Positions 28,675-37,884 of a stretch of 64,000 bases of DNA are shown here, one piece after another. Positions within the stretch are counted from its first letter, which is position 1, and each line of letters opens with the position of its first letter. The DNA comes from JAWKTM01 sp041399085 (GTDB lineage: Bacteria; Planctomycetota; Planctomycetia; Pirellulales; Pirellulaceae). The position numbers and the translations under genes are program-made. The notes below the pieces were generated by a model. The model saw only the letters and a list, made by a program, of their open reading frames with translations. It made no database searches and was not told the DNA's origin. The stretch is from the NCBI GenBank assembly GCA_041399085.1, contig JAWKTM010000028.1:25126-89125 (forward strand). Direction: 5' to 3'.

Positions 28675-29892
28675 ATGCGATGTTCAGTCAGGTACGCGGG
28701 CCGTTTGGCGGTGGTTCTATTGTGCGGCTTGGCGTGGGCCGCGACAGCCGTCGCCCAGGAAACGGCGTCGGCGGACGAGCCCTTGAACGGCCGCGAGGGC
28801 CGGCAGTTGTTGCTCGATCAGTTTCGGCCGCGTTCGATGTTGCGGGTCGAGCAGCATCTGTTGAAGCGGGCGGCTTATCCGGTTGTCGATGCGCATACGC
28901 ACTTTCGCTATCGCTTGCATCATTCGCCCGAGCAGTTGGACGAGTTCGTGCGTTTGATGGATCGGAACAACATCGCGGTTTGCGTCAGCTTGGACGGACG
29001 CTTGGGTGACGAGCTGGTCGAGCATCGCGATTATCTGTGGTCGCGGTACAAGGACCGGTTTGTGTTCTATGCCAATATCGACTGGCGCGGCGATGGTCAG
29101 GAGGACGTTCCGGCGACCTGGGACGCTCATCGCCCCGATTTCGGCCGGCGAATGGCGAAGCGTTTGGCCGAGGCGAAGCAGGCGGGCGCGAGCGGGCTGA
29201 AGGTGTTCAAGCAGTTCGGGTTGGGCTATCGCAACCCCGACGGTTCGCTGATCAAGATCGACGATCCGCGCTGGGATCCGATTTGGGCGGCGTGCGGCGA
29301 ACTGGGTTTGCCGGTCATTATTCATACGGCCGATCCGGCGGCCTTCTTTCTGCCGATCGACGAAACGAACGAGCGGTGGGAAGAGCTGCATCGGCATCCC
29401 GATTGGAGTTTTCCGCCGGACAAGTTTCCGAGCCGCGACGCGTTGCTGGCGTCTCGGAACCGCGTGATCGCTCGGCACCCGCGAACGACGTTCATCGGGG
29501 CTCATATGGCGAACAACTCGGAGGATTTGGCGGAAGTGGCCGAGTGGCTAGAGAAGTATCCGAACTTGGTGGTCGAGCCGGCTTCGCGGATCGGCGAGCT
29601 GGGCCGGCAACCGTACACGGCTCGCAAGTTCTTTCTGAAATACGCCGACCGCATCCTGTTCGGCACCGACGGTCCGTGGCCCGAGCAACGGATTCATCTG
29701 TACTGGCGGTTCTTCGAGACGTTCGACGAGAACTTTCCGTATTCGGAAAAGGAGTTCCCGCCGCAGGGATTTTGGAACATCTACGGAATCGGTTTGCCGG
29801 AGGACGTGCTGCGCAAGGTGTATCACGAAAACGCGGCTCGAATCATTCCGGGCGTGAAGGAGCGGTTGGAGAAGTTCGAGGCGCGTGATTAA
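28675..29892 (+). CDS. Secreted amidohydrolase-family (TIM-barrel metal-dependent hydrolase)
   Basis: 405 residues. A signal peptide (MRCSVRYAGRLAVVLLCGLA then WAATAVAQ) is followed by the metal-binding start VVDAHTHFRYR. VIIHTADP, FIGAHMANNSEDL and the conserved FGTDGPWPEQR give the second His pair and the catalytic Asp of the amidohydrolase_2 family. Members hydrolyse or decarboxylate small ring or carboxylate compounds; the substrate is unknown. ATG 28675 follows GGGGGA by about nine bases, preferred over an upstream start at 28630. Divergent with the kinase gene, which may sense a related compound (inference only). Confidence 0.85.
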   Translation: MRCSVRYAGRLAVVLLCGLAWAATAVAQETASADEPLNGREGRQLLLDQFRPRSMLRVEQHLLKRAAYPVVDAHTHFRYRLHHSPEQLDEFVRLMDRNNIAVCVSLDGRLGDELVEHRDYLWSRYKDRFVFYANIDWRGDGQEDVPATWDAHRPDFGRRMAKRLAEAKQAGASGLKVFKQFGLGYRNPDGSLIKIDDPRWDPIWAACGELGLPVIIHTADPAAFFLPIDETNERWEELHRHPDWSFPPDKFPSRDALLASRNRVIARHPRTTFIGAHMANNSEDLAEVAEWLEKYPNLVVEPASRIGELGRQPYTARKFFLKYADRILFGTDGPWPEQRIHLYWRFFETFDENFPYSEKEFPPQGFWNIYGIGLPEDVLRKVYHENAARIIPGVKERLEKFEARD

Positions 29893-29924
29893 AGGGCGAT
29901 CGCCTTGGGAAGCGCGGCAAATGG

Positions 29925-30310
29925 AGATTTACGAGCACGCAGTGCCAGCAAGTGAGTCCGTCAATTCACTCGCTTGCGTCGTGCTTGTATTGAGTTCGTC
30001 AATTCGCTCGTTGCGCGTCGTGCTCTGATTTGCGAGGGCACTCGGAAGAGTAAAACGCAAGGACGCAGAGGCGCGAGGACGCAATGGGCGGAAGGGATGC
30101 GAACGGGTATGTAGATTTTCGACACCGGACGCGTCGGCGCCGCTTTTGTTGTCTTTCCGCGCTCCTTGCGTTGCCTTTCAAGGCGAGCGGCAGGTGAAAT
30201 ACGAGCACGCAAGCGCAAGCAAGTGAGTTCATCAATTCACTCGCTTGCGCTTCGTGCTTATATTGAGTCCGTCGATTCACTGCTTGCGCGTCGTGCTCTG
30301 ATTTGGAAAT
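29925..30310. repeat. Composite dispersed repeat (large palindromes plus linker)
   Basis: Two palindrome-like blocks built on GAGCACGC-AAGCAAGTGAGT / TCACTCGCTTGCG-TCGTGCT (about 29930-30030 and 30195-30305) flank a linker. The linker contains AAAACGCAAGGACGCAGAGG, the reverse motif GCGCTCCTTGCGTTGCCTTT and AAGGCGAGCGGC. The same ordered parts recur at 37.9-38.2 kb and in part at 26.1 kb. No open reading frame of substance. Confidence 0.85.
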
Positions 30311-30314
30311 GCTC

Positions 30315-30712
30315 TCAACCGTTTTTACTGGATGCCCAGATGTTGGGCGTGGCCTGGAGGCTGCCGGCCGGTCGCGAAAGTAGATGGATCGCCCGCCTTG
30401 CGGCCAGTCGAATTCGTTGATGGCGACGCCCGCCTGTCGTATGCCGACGCGCCGCGTCCAGTTCGGCCGGCGCTACCGCGAAGGCCAAGTGTCCCGGCCC
30501 AATTGCCGTGCGGCGGGATTTCACTATCCGGCTCGATCAGTTCGCTGGTCTCCGGTTGAACAGCAACAGCATCTGCCGTCCGCAGCGAAAGAACACGCCG
30601 ATGCTCCTGCCGCCCAAGGCATTCCAGCCCCAACACCGCCGAATAAAACGCCCGCTGCCGGCAAGTCGTCGACATACAGACACGTTTCAAGAATGGCGTT
30701 GAGCTGTGGCAT
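30315..30712 (-). pseudogene. VOC (glyoxalase/dioxygenase) family protein, frameshifted
   Basis: From the ATG at 30712 it reads MPQLNAILETCLYVDDLPAA. Family pieces then change frame: RAFYSAVLGLECLG, NPETSELIEPDSEIPPHGN (with one variant residue), GHLAFAVAPAELDA, then ending in ATPNIWASSKNG near 30315. VOC proteins bind a metal in paired beta-alpha-beta units and act as glyoxalases, dioxygenases or resistance enzymes. Five or more indels make this copy non-functional as read. It sits directly beside the composite repeat. Confidence 0.7.
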
Positions 30713-31073
30713 GATGGACTGGAAGGAACTTCGAGGCGACGAAGGGATTTGTGCAATGCAAACTGTTTGTTTTCGCGGACTAGTCAGCAACGTAGCGTCG
30801 CGGGGACAATTGATTCTGTTGCCGTGTTGCTTTACATTTTTGTCAAGCTGCCACGATCCATTTCGATGGGAATGCCGTCAGAGGTGACGAAATGCAACTT
30901 CCGCCGTTCGATGATTTGGTTGTTTGTTGCCAGAGACTATTGTTTGACATTTGCAGAATTGCGCGAATCACCTTGGTCTGGCCCAGCGACCCAGCCGAAT
31001 GTCCCTGACGCGGCGTGGCGATCATTGACAATGCCGAGGTGTTAGTCCGCGAACTGTGGGAGGTGGTGTGGCC
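30713..31073. other. Intergenic stretch without recognised gene
   Basis: About 360 bases, less GC-rich than neighbours. A 38-codon frame from ATG 30891 (MQLPPFDDLVVCCQRLLFDI start) is possible but unsupported. I see no terminator. Confidence 0.4.
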
Positions 31074-31430
31074 ATGTTTTTCTCGATGGCTCCTTTGTCG
31101 AAGATAAGAATCACCAATGATATCGACGGGTACTTTGAGTGTTCCCTTGACGAATTGAGTAGCGGTCGCCTGCAAGCGAGGTTAAATGAGCTCAACGATT
31201 ACAAGGTTTGGACATGGGATCCAGCGGCGCGGCGCGTCTACCGTGGCTACGCTAAGCGTCAATTGCCGATGTGGCATAAGTATCGGGTAGAACTTTATCC
31301 TCATGCTTTGGGAGTCCTGTCGGGAATAAGAGACGAATTTGGTCACGAGCTTGAGTTTCCAGCCGCTTTTCGGCGATCTCGTCGGGATGGTCGTCCCAAG
31401 GGAATCATCCAGATCATCCCGGAGAGTTAG
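31074..31430 (+). CDS. Hypothetical orphan protein
   Basis: 118 residues from ATG 31074 (in-frame GTG at 31056 also possible). The sequence KIRITNDIDGYFECSLDELS, the aromatic stretch NDYKVWTWDPAARRVYRGYA and LPMWHKYRVELYPHALGV look like a real compact domain. I recognise no family. Composition differs from its neighbours (lower GC), and it lies between the broken VOC gene and an XRE regulator, 185 bases from the latter. Its size and context would fit a toxin-like or immunity-like accessory protein, but nothing proves it. Confidence 0.45.
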   Translation: MFFSMAPLSKIRITNDIDGYFECSLDELSSGRLQARLNELNDYKVWTWDPAARRVYRGYAKRQLPMWHKYRVELYPHALGVLSGIRDEFGHELEFPAAFRRSRRDGRPKGIIQIIPES

Positions 31431-31615
31431 GCCGAGAAGTGAAGCACCCCATATCGGACTGGGCATTCAAGCTCGAATGCACCTTGATTGTTATTGAATT
31501 CGCATAGTTGGCATCGTGTTTTGCGTCACGGGGCATGCATCGCTTGCCCGCATAATTAACTCATTCGCACGTTGGCTTCTGTGTAATTTTCCACATTCAA
31601 ACAAATGTGGCCCCC

Positions 31616-32053
31616 ATGATTCGAAACGAAAACGAATACCACGAGGCGGCCAAGCGGCTGCGTGAGGAGCGAGAACGTCTGGACGGTTTGCAGCAGCGTC
31701 TGCATTCCGAGCGGCGGTCGGCGGCGGAGATAAACCGTGTGTTGGACCCGCTCCATTCCTTTCACTTGCAACTGGCTGAGGAAGTGGAGAGCTACGAACG
31801 GTTGCGACGCGGCCAGTTCTCCGAGCTACAGAACCTTCACGGTCTCGGCCGGCTGCTCGTTGGATTGCGCATCGCTCGCGATATGTCGCAGCGGGAACTG
31901 GCCGAAAAGCTGGGCGTTCACGAATCGCAAGTGTCTCGCGACGAGCGGAACGAATACCACGGACTTACCGTGCAACGCGCCGCGCGAATTCTCGACGCCT
32001 TGGGCGCTCGACTTACGTCGCATGTCGAGATCGATGCAACGATCAGCGACTGA
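31616..32053 (+). CDS. XRE-family transcriptional regulator with N-terminal coiled coil
   Basis: 145 residues. Residues 1-75 are strongly helical and charged (EAAKRLREERERLDGLQQRL, LQLAEEVESYERLRRGQ). Residues 80-135 form a Cro/cI-type helix-turn-helix: LLVGLRIARDMSQRELAEKL then GVHESQVSRDERNEYHGL. The C-terminus LDALGARLTSHVEID matches HigA-like antitoxins and regulators. The start at ATG 31616 or GTG 31607 is undecided, with no clear SD. No RelE/HigB-type toxin is adjacent unless the orphan at 31074 plays that part. Confidence 0.8.
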   Translation: MIRNENEYHEAAKRLREERERLDGLQQRLHSERRSAAEINRVLDPLHSFHLQLAEEVESYERLRRGQFSELQNLHGLGRLLVGLRIARDMSQRELAEKLGVHESQVSRDERNEYHGLTVQRAARILDALGARLTSHVEIDATISD

Positions 32054-32241
32054 ATAATCCTACCCCCGCGACGCATCGTGGCGGATCGAATCGATTTCAC
32101 CGATTTTCCCGGACGGCAGCTACGGGTGGCGTGTCCAAGCAACGGGGCCTCATGATCGGCACGGCGGGAGTCCGAGCTAGGGCGGGAACCTTTTTCTGGC
32201 GTTAACTCTCTATGAACCAGCGGTTTAGGGCGGTGTCCCCC

Positions 32242-32267
32242 GCCGCGACTATTCCGCGGCCTTTTTT
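32242..32267 (+). terminator. Rho-independent terminator
   Basis: Stem GCCGCG / CGCGGC with a seven-base loop, followed by CTTTTTT. Located between the XRE gene and phoH on the plus strand. Confidence 0.75.
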
Positions 32268-32414
32268 GTTCGGTATAGTTGTCTAGTCGATCGCAAACCC
32301 TGGGTCGGTCCGTCGGCGGAAATGGCCGCGGCCGAACCAAGCCCTGCTGAAATGGGCGGCGGAGACAAATCACTGTAAGGAGTCGGCGCGGCCGGTATAT
32401 ACGGCCGCCAACGA

Positions 32415-33380
32415 ATGATCGAATCCACTCTATCGATTTCCGAACCGCAACTTGTGCTGTCGCTGTTCGGCGCGCGGGACCAGCATCTGCGTCTTTTGCG
32501 CGAACAGTTTGGCGTGACGATCACGCACCGCGATGGCGAAGTGCGGATTATCGGTCCCAAGGAAGCCGTGTCCGGCGCGACGAAGGCGCTCGAGCAGCTC
32601 AAGCGGTACGCCGAACGCAACGGCAATCTTGACGCGGAAACCGTGGCCGCCATCATCGCTCAGATTCGCGGCGCCAGCGTCCCCAACAAAGCTCGCGTGG
32701 ATGTGATCAATCCGTCGCGACAGATTGTGGCTCGCACGGAAGGCCAGCATCGTTACATCCACGCGATTCGCAATCACGATTTGACGTTCGCCGTGGGGCC
32801 GGCCGGTACGGGAAAGACCTATTTGGCGGTGGCCTTAGCCGTGGAAGCGCTCAAGCAACGGCTGGTTCGCAAAGTCGTATTGGTGCGTCCGGCGGTCGAA
32901 GCGGGCGAGAATTTGGGCTTCCTGCCAGGCGATCTACAAGCCAAGATCAACCCGTACTTGCGACCGTTGCTGGACGCGCTGCACGAGATGATCGACTACG
33001 ACCAGATCAAGCGGTTGATGGAACAAGATGTGATCGAGGTGTTGCCGCTGGCCTACATGCGCGGCCGCACGCTGAACGAAGCGTTCATCATTTTGGATGA
33101 AGCTCAGAACACGACGGTCAGTCAGATGAAGATGTTTCTGACACGAATGGGCGAAGGCGCTAAGATTGTCGTTTCGGGCGACACCACGCAAACCGACTTG
33201 CCGCCGCAAACGCGAAGCGGTTTGATCGACGCGCTGCATCGCTTGCAGGGCATCGAGGGCGTGGTCGAAGTTCGTTTGACGAAATCCGACATCGTGAGAC
33301 ACCGATTGGTGCAGGAGATTGTGCGAGCTTACGAAGAAGGCCCGGACGAATCGGCCGCGCGTAAGCCCGCTCGCAAATAG
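32415..33380 (+). CDS. phoH: PhoH family P-loop ATPase
   Basis: 321 residues. An N-terminal KH-like region (about 1-75) precedes the PhoH ATPase core with Walker A GPAGTGKT (near 128), RPAVEAGENLGFLPGD, Walker B FIILDEAQN and VVSGDTTQTDLP. PhoH proteins are RNA-associated ATPases often linked to ybeY and RNA or ribosome quality control. The next gene starts two bases after the stop, so it heads the phoH-pgpH-ybeY-corC operon. Start ATG 32415. Confidence 0.93.
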   Translation: MIESTLSISEPQLVLSLFGARDQHLRLLREQFGVTITHRDGEVRIIGPKEAVSGATKALEQLKRYAERNGNLDAETVAAIIAQIRGASVPNKARVDVINPSRQIVARTEGQHRYIHAIRNHDLTFAVGPAGTGKTYLAVALAVEALKQRLVRKVVLVRPAVEAGENLGFLPGDLQAKINPYLRPLLDALHEMIDYDQIKRLMEQDVIEVLPLAYMRGRTLNEAFIILDEAQNTTVSQMKMFLTRMGEGAKIVVSGDTTQTDLPPQTRSGLIDALHRLQGIEGVVEVRLTKSDIVRHRLVQEIVRAYEEGPDESAARKPARK

Positions 33381-33382
33381 CC

Positions 33383-35752
33383 ATGTCAGCCGGCAGTCAA
33401 AAACGAACTCGCTCGGACCGCGTCGCTTCGGTGACGTTGCCGCCGGGGCGTGTTGCGCGGACGCGATACTATCTTCAGCAGCCCGACGTGCTCGTGCGAT
33501 TGGGTCTGTGCGTGCTGGCCGCGTTGGCCATGTGGCTAATCACCGGAGCTTGGACGCCGGCGTTTCCCTATCGCACGGGTTACGTGCCGCCGCGCGATGT
33601 CGTGGCTCGCGTCGAATTCAGCGTCGAGGACGCGGCTCGGACCGAAGCTCTGCGGCAACAGGCTCGCAGCGAAACGCTGACGCTGTACGAGAACCGCAGC
33701 CAGCCGTTGACCCAGTTACAGCAGGCGCTCAAGGACAAAGTGTTCTTGCTGACGGCCGCCGAATCGTATGACGCTCTGGAAGCCCCGGCGAAGACCGTGT
33801 GGCGCGAGTTTCTCCCGGAAACATTGCGGGCCGAGATGTCGGACGAGGCGGTCGTGTTTCAGGATTTCAAGGACGCGCTGCAACGCGATACGCAATTGGA
33901 ATCGTTTCAGCGGGCGGTCCACAACGCGCTGACCGATTGGGAACGCGACGGCATCTTGAAGAGCTTGTCGCACGGTCCCAACGAAGGCAATCAATCGGTG
34001 ATCTTGGTTCATCCGGCCGACGCCGAGAATACGACGCATCGGGTGGAAGTGAAGGACGTTCGCATTCCGGAGTTCGACGCCAAGCTGAACAGCCGGTTGG
34101 TCGAAGAGTTTCGCAAGGAAGGCGTGCCGGAGCAGCATGTTGACTTGATGGCCAAGCTCGTCTTCCACTGGCTGAAGCCGCGGTTGGAGCCGACGCTGAC
34201 CTACAACGAATCGGCTTCGCGACGCATGGCGGAAGAAGCCGCGGCTCGCGTCAATCCGGTGATGACGACCACCTATGCCGGCCAGACCAAGCTGGCGCTG
34301 GCCGGCCAGCCGCTCACGGCCAAGCAAGTCGCGAATCTGTATCGCGAACACCGCGCGGTGCTGGCGAACATGTCTTACGCGCAGATGTTGGTCCGCGGCT
34401 TGGCGGACTTCGGCATGTTCATCGCCATGTATGTGTTGTGTGGCGTGTATATCTGGTTCAACGAGCGGCGATTGCTGACCGACATGCGCCGGTTCGCCAC
34501 GCTGTTGGGCACGGTGGTCGCCACGGTGACGCTGGCCCAATTCGCTTCGGACGATCAATGGCGCGCCGAGCTCGTGCCGCTGATCTTGTTCGGCATGACG
34601 ATCGCCGTGGCTTATCGGCGCGAGTTGGCGTTGGTGTTAAGCGCCGCGGTATCGCTGGTCGTCGCGATTTCGTTGGGACAAGGATTGGCCGAGTTCGTCA
34701 TTCTCGTGTCGGCGGTGGCCGGAGCCGTGTTGTTGCTGGGGCGGATCCGAAATCGCACGAAGCTGATCTATGTCGGAGCATTCGCCGGTTTGGTCGTGAC
34801 GCTGACCACGATCGGCGTCGGCACGGTCGTTGGCCAACCGCTGGGCTTAATGAAGATGGATACGGCGCCCGTCACGATCGAGCTGGGAAACTCCGAGCAA
34901 ACGTTCTGGCAGACGTCGTTCGCCACGTCGCTGTTGGCCATGTCGGCTTGGAACGGCGGTTGCGCGTTGGTCGCGGGCATCTTGATGACCGGGTTGTTGC
35001 CGTTCGTCGAGCGGTTGTTCGACGTGCAAACCGATCTGAGTTTGCTGGAGATGAGCGACGCCGCGCATCCGCTGCTGCAAGAGTTGGCTCGGCGAGCTCC
35101 GGGCACCTACAACCATTCGATCAATGTGGCTTCGATTGCCGAAGCCGCCGCGGATTCGATCGGAGCGAACGGGCTGCTGGTCCGCGTCGGCGCCTACTTC
35201 CACGACATCGGCAAGATGCTCAAGCCCGGTTACTTCGTCGAAAATCAAGGCCAGCAGAAGAACCAGCACGAATCGCTGTTGCCGGCCATGAGCACGCTGG
35301 TGATCATCGCCCACGTGAAGGACGGCGCGGACTTGGCGCGGCAAAACCATTTGCCGCAGTCGATCATCGACTTCATCGAGCAGCATCATGGGACGACGCT
35401 GGTCGAGTACTTCTATCGCCAAGCCGAAAAACGCTGCGAGGAAGATCCGACGTTGGACGGCGTCGACGAATCCAGTTTTCGTTATCCTGGTCCCAAACCG
35501 CAGACAAAAGAGGCCGGCGTGATGATGTTGGCCGATGCGGTCGAGAGCGCTTGCCGGGCGTTGGTCGAGCCGGCGCCGGCGCGGATCGAAAGCTTGGTTC
35601 ACGATATCGCGATGCGGCGGTTGATGGACGGGCAATTCGACCAATGCGGAATGACGTTGCAGGAGTTGCACACGATCGAAGCCAGCCTTATCAAATCGCT
35701 GATCGCCAATTATCACGGCCGCGTGAAATATCCCGGCCAAGCGTCGGCGTGA
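33383..35752 (+). CDS. 7TM-HD phosphohydrolase (PgpH-like, probable cyclic-di-AMP phosphodiesterase)
   Basis: 789 residues. One N-terminal membrane helix (LGLCVLAALAMWLITGA, near 43) is followed by an extracytoplasmic 7TMR-HDED-type domain of about 270 residues. A block of seven hydrophobic segments comes next (about 330-545), then a cytoplasmic HD domain with YNHSINVASIAEAAADS, RVGAYFHDIGKM and IIAHVKDGADLA. Characterised members (PgpH) hydrolyse cyclic-di-AMP. Length and order match the family. It is between phoH and ybeY, as in many bacteria. No c-di-AMP cyclase gene is in the window. Confidence 0.88.
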   Translation: MSAGSQKRTRSDRVASVTLPPGRVARTRYYLQQPDVLVRLGLCVLAALAMWLITGAWTPAFPYRTGYVPPRDVVARVEFSVEDAARTEALRQQARSETLTLYENRSQPLTQLQQALKDKVFLLTAAESYDALEAPAKTVWREFLPETLRAEMSDEAVVFQDFKDALQRDTQLESFQRAVHNALTDWERDGILKSLSHGPNEGNQSVILVHPADAENTTHRVEVKDVRIPEFDAKLNSRLVEEFRKEGVPEQHVDLMAKLVFHWLKPRLEPTLTYNESASRRMAEEAAARVNPVMTTTYAGQTKLALAGQPLTAKQVANLYREHRAVLANMSYAQMLVRGLADFGMFIAMYVLCGVYIWFNERRLLTDMRRFATLLGTVVATVTLAQFASDDQWRAELVPLILFGMTIAVAYRRELALVLSAAVSLVVAISLGQGLAEFVILVSAVAGAVLLLGRIRNRTKLIYVGAFAGLVVTLTTIGVGTVVGQPLGLMKMDTAPVTIELGNSEQTFWQTSFATSLLAMSAWNGGCALVAGILMTGLLPFVERLFDVQTDLSLLEMSDAAHPLLQELARRAPGTYNHSINVASIAEAAADSIGANGLLVRVGAYFHDIGKMLKPGYFVENQGQQKNQHESLLPAMSTLVIIAHVKDGADLARQNHLPQSIIDFIEQHHGTTLVEYFYRQAEKRCEEDPTLDGVDESSFRYPGPKPQTKEAGVMMLADAVESACRALVEPAPARIESLVHDIAMRRLMDGQFDQCGMTLQELHTIEASLIKSLIANYHGRVKYPGQASA

Positions 35753-35760
35753 TCGACGGG

Positions 35761-36264
35761 ATGTCTGATCGACGGGAAAGCATTGTGATCGTGGTCGAAT
35801 TGAATCAAACCGCTCCGCACGCTTGGATCGACGGCGAGCAACTGCGCGAAGCGATCCGCCGCGTCACCAGCAATGAAGGTTTCTCGCGCGGCAATGTGAG
35901 CCTGGCAATCGTCGACGATCCAACGATCCACGAACTGAACCGCCGCCATCTTCAGCACGATTATCCGACCGACGTGCTTAGCTTCGTGCTGCACCGCGAA
36001 GCCGACCATCTGGATGGCGAAGTGATCGTGAGCGCCGATACGGCGGAATCGACCGCGGCGGATTACGATTGGCCGCCGGCCGCGGAATTGCTCTTGTATG
36101 TGATTCATGGAACGTTGCATTTGGTTGGATTCGATGACAAGTCGCCCGAGACACGCGTTGTGATGCGAGCGAAAGAGGCCGAGTATCTGAACCTGTTCGG
36201 CTGGACTGTTCCGGCAATGGCCGACGAAGAAGATGAAGCCGACGCTGCGGGAGGCTCGCCGTGA
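35761..36264 (+). CDS. ybeY: Endoribonuclease YbeY / rRNA maturation factor
   Basis: 167 residues from ATG 35761 (in-frame GTG at 35749 also possible). Family blocks include DDPTIHELNRRHLQHDYPTD then VLSFVL and the zinc-site region HGTLHLVGFDDKSPE. Two His of the H-G-x-L-H motif are present; the third metal ligand, usually His in GYDH, is Asp here. YbeY is a metal-dependent RNase for 16S rRNA 3-prime maturation and ribosome quality control. The C-terminus is an acidic tail. Its stop overlaps the GTG of the next gene by four bases. Confidence 0.9.
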   Translation: MSDRRESIVIVVELNQTAPHAWIDGEQLREAIRRVTSNEGFSRGNVSLAIVDDPTIHELNRRHLQHDYPTDVLSFVLHREADHLDGEVIVSADTAESTAADYDWPPAAELLLYVIHGTLHLVGFDDKSPETRVVMRAKEAEYLNLFGWTVPAMADEEDEADAAGGSP

Positions 36265-37562
36265 CCGTCGACTGGTTGCTTTGGACCGCGCTGGCTGGAT
36301 TGGCCGTCACGACGTTGGCCGCGATCGGGGTGAACGTGCTGCATGAATTCTCGCTGCACGAACTGGAGTTGTATTGTCGCCGCCGCAATCGCCGCGAACG
36401 ATACACGCGAATCCTGGATCAGCACGAACGAGCGGTCGTCAGCGCCGAATGCCTGCAAGTCGTCGGGATGGTCGTGACGTTGACCGCCGGCACGATTGGC
36501 TATTTCGCTCGCGAGTGGCGACTGACGGAACTGCCCGCGGCGGGCGACTTCGCGATCGTGTTGCTGGTCGCTTCGGCCGTGCTGATTATCGCCACGGCTT
36601 GGGTGCCGCTGGCGGTCGTGCGATTGTGGGCCGCGCCGTTTCTGTTTCACACATGGTGGTTGTGGCGGCTGATCAGTTGGGTGTGTGCGCCGTTGTCGCT
36701 CAGCCTCGACTTGGTCGATGCCGTCGTGTGGCGATTGGCGGGCCGCGAGGAAGAAGAGGAAGACGAAGAAGAGGCCTTCGAAGACGAAATCCGCGCGATG
36801 GTGAACGAGGGCCTGCGCGACGGGCTGCTGGAAGAAGACGCCCGCGAAATGATCGAAGGCGTGATCGAGCTGGGCGATGTCGAGGTCGGCCAGATCATGA
36901 CGCCGCGAAGCGAAATCGACGCCCTGGAGGTCGAAACCGCTTGGCCGCAACTGCTGGCCTTTGTGGCGGAAGCGGGCCGCACGCGGATTCCGGTGTTCCG
37001 CGAATCGTTGGACAACATCGTCGGCATTCTGTACGTGAAAGACTTGCTGGCCGAATTCGCCACGAAGCCGGAACACGAACGCCGGCCGCTGAGCGAGCTA
37101 TTGCGTGATCCGTGGCATGTGCCGGTCAGCAAGGCGGTCGATGTGCTGCTGCAAGAGTTCCTGCATACGCGAAATCACATGGCGATCGTGGTCGACGAGT
37201 ATCACGCCACGACCGGCGTGGTCACGATCGAAGACGCGTTGGAGGAAATCGTCGGCGAGATCGTGGACGAATCAGACGAGGAAGAGGCGGACGACGTGCT
37301 GATGATCGACGACGCCACGTTCGAGGCGACGGGCCGAGCACACTTGGCGGACCTGAACGAAGAGTTCGGCCTGGGCCTGCCGGAGTCGGACGAGTACGAC
37401 ACGATCAGCGGCCTCGTGATCGCCCGACTCGGCTACATCCCGCCGGTCGACGAATCGTTGACTTGGCACAACCTGCGTCTGGTGGTGTTGGAGGCGACAC
37501 CGCGCCGCATCGAGCGGGTGCGCATCGAAGTGCTGGACGAGGTGCAGCCGGAGTCGGCGTAG
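36261..37562 (+). CDS. CorC/hemolysin-C family membrane protein with paired CBS domains
   Basis: 433 residues. The N-terminal 165 residues hold three to four membrane segments (LLWTALAGLAVTTLAAIGVN, VVGMVVTLTAGTIGYFA, FAIVLLVASAVLIIATAWVP). A run of Glu/Asp follows (GREEEEEDEEEAFEDEIRAM), then two CBS domains (VGQIMTPRSEIDALEV; PVSKAVDVLLQEFLHTRNHM) and a C-terminal CorC_HlyC domain (LPESDEYDTISGLVIARLGY). Such proteins take part in Mg or Co export. It begins with GTG overlapping ybeY (GTGA), giving the end of a four-gene coupled operon. Confidence 0.9.
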   Translation: MTVDWLLWTALAGLAVTTLAAIGVNVLHEFSLHELELYCRRRNRRERYTRILDQHERAVVSAECLQVVGMVVTLTAGTIGYFAREWRLTELPAAGDFAIVLLVASAVLIIATAWVPLAVVRLWAAPFLFHTWWLWRLISWVCAPLSLSLDLVDAVVWRLAGREEEEEDEEEAFEDEIRAMVNEGLRDGLLEEDAREMIEGVIELGDVEVGQIMTPRSEIDALEVETAWPQLLAFVAEAGRTRIPVFRESLDNIVGILYVKDLLAEFATKPEHERRPLSELLRDPWHVPVSKAVDVLLQEFLHTRNHMAIVVDEYHATTGVVTIEDALEEIVGEIVDESDEEEADDVLMIDDATFEATGRAHLADLNEEFGLGLPESDEYDTISGLVIARLGYIPPVDESLTWHNLRLVVLEATPRRIERVRIEVLDEVQPESA

Positions 37563-37568
37563 CGGGCG

Positions 37569-37884
37569 CGCAATCGTTCCTCGCAGCGGCGTAACCGCAT
37601 CGTGCAGCGGCGCAACCGCATCGTGCAGCGGCGCAACCGCATCTCGCGCTGCCGTAATCGCGTCTCGCGCCGTCGTAATCGCATCTCGCGCTGTCGTAAC
37701 CGCATCTCGCGCTGTCGTAACGCATCTCGCGCTGCCGTAATCGCATCTCGCGCTGCCGTAATCGCATCTCGCGCTGTCGTAATCGATCTCGCGTGTCGTA
37801 ACCGCATCTCGCGCTATCGTAATCGCATCTCGCGCCGCCGTAATCGCATCTCGCGTTGCGTAATCGCATCCGCGCTGCCGTAAG
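37569..37884. repeat. 21-bp tandem repeat, about 15 units
   Basis: Unit CGCATCTCGCGCTGTCGTAA plus C or T. The first three units are a variant (CGCATCGTGCAGCGGCGCAA plus C); the remaining ones follow the consensus, with 1-2 base losses in several. It begins seven bases after the corC stop. Because 21 is a multiple of three, several frames stay open on both strands, but the Arg/Asn-rich peptides are not called genes. Confidence 0.9.

Noticed and set aside
34438..36264. Long plus-strand frame overlapping pgpH in another phase
   Set aside because: Only its last part is real (ybeY from 35761); the rest is Arg-rich shadow sequence.
37569..37884. CRISPR array
   Set aside because: Units are adjacent with no unique spacers and no cas genes nearby; plain tandem repeat.
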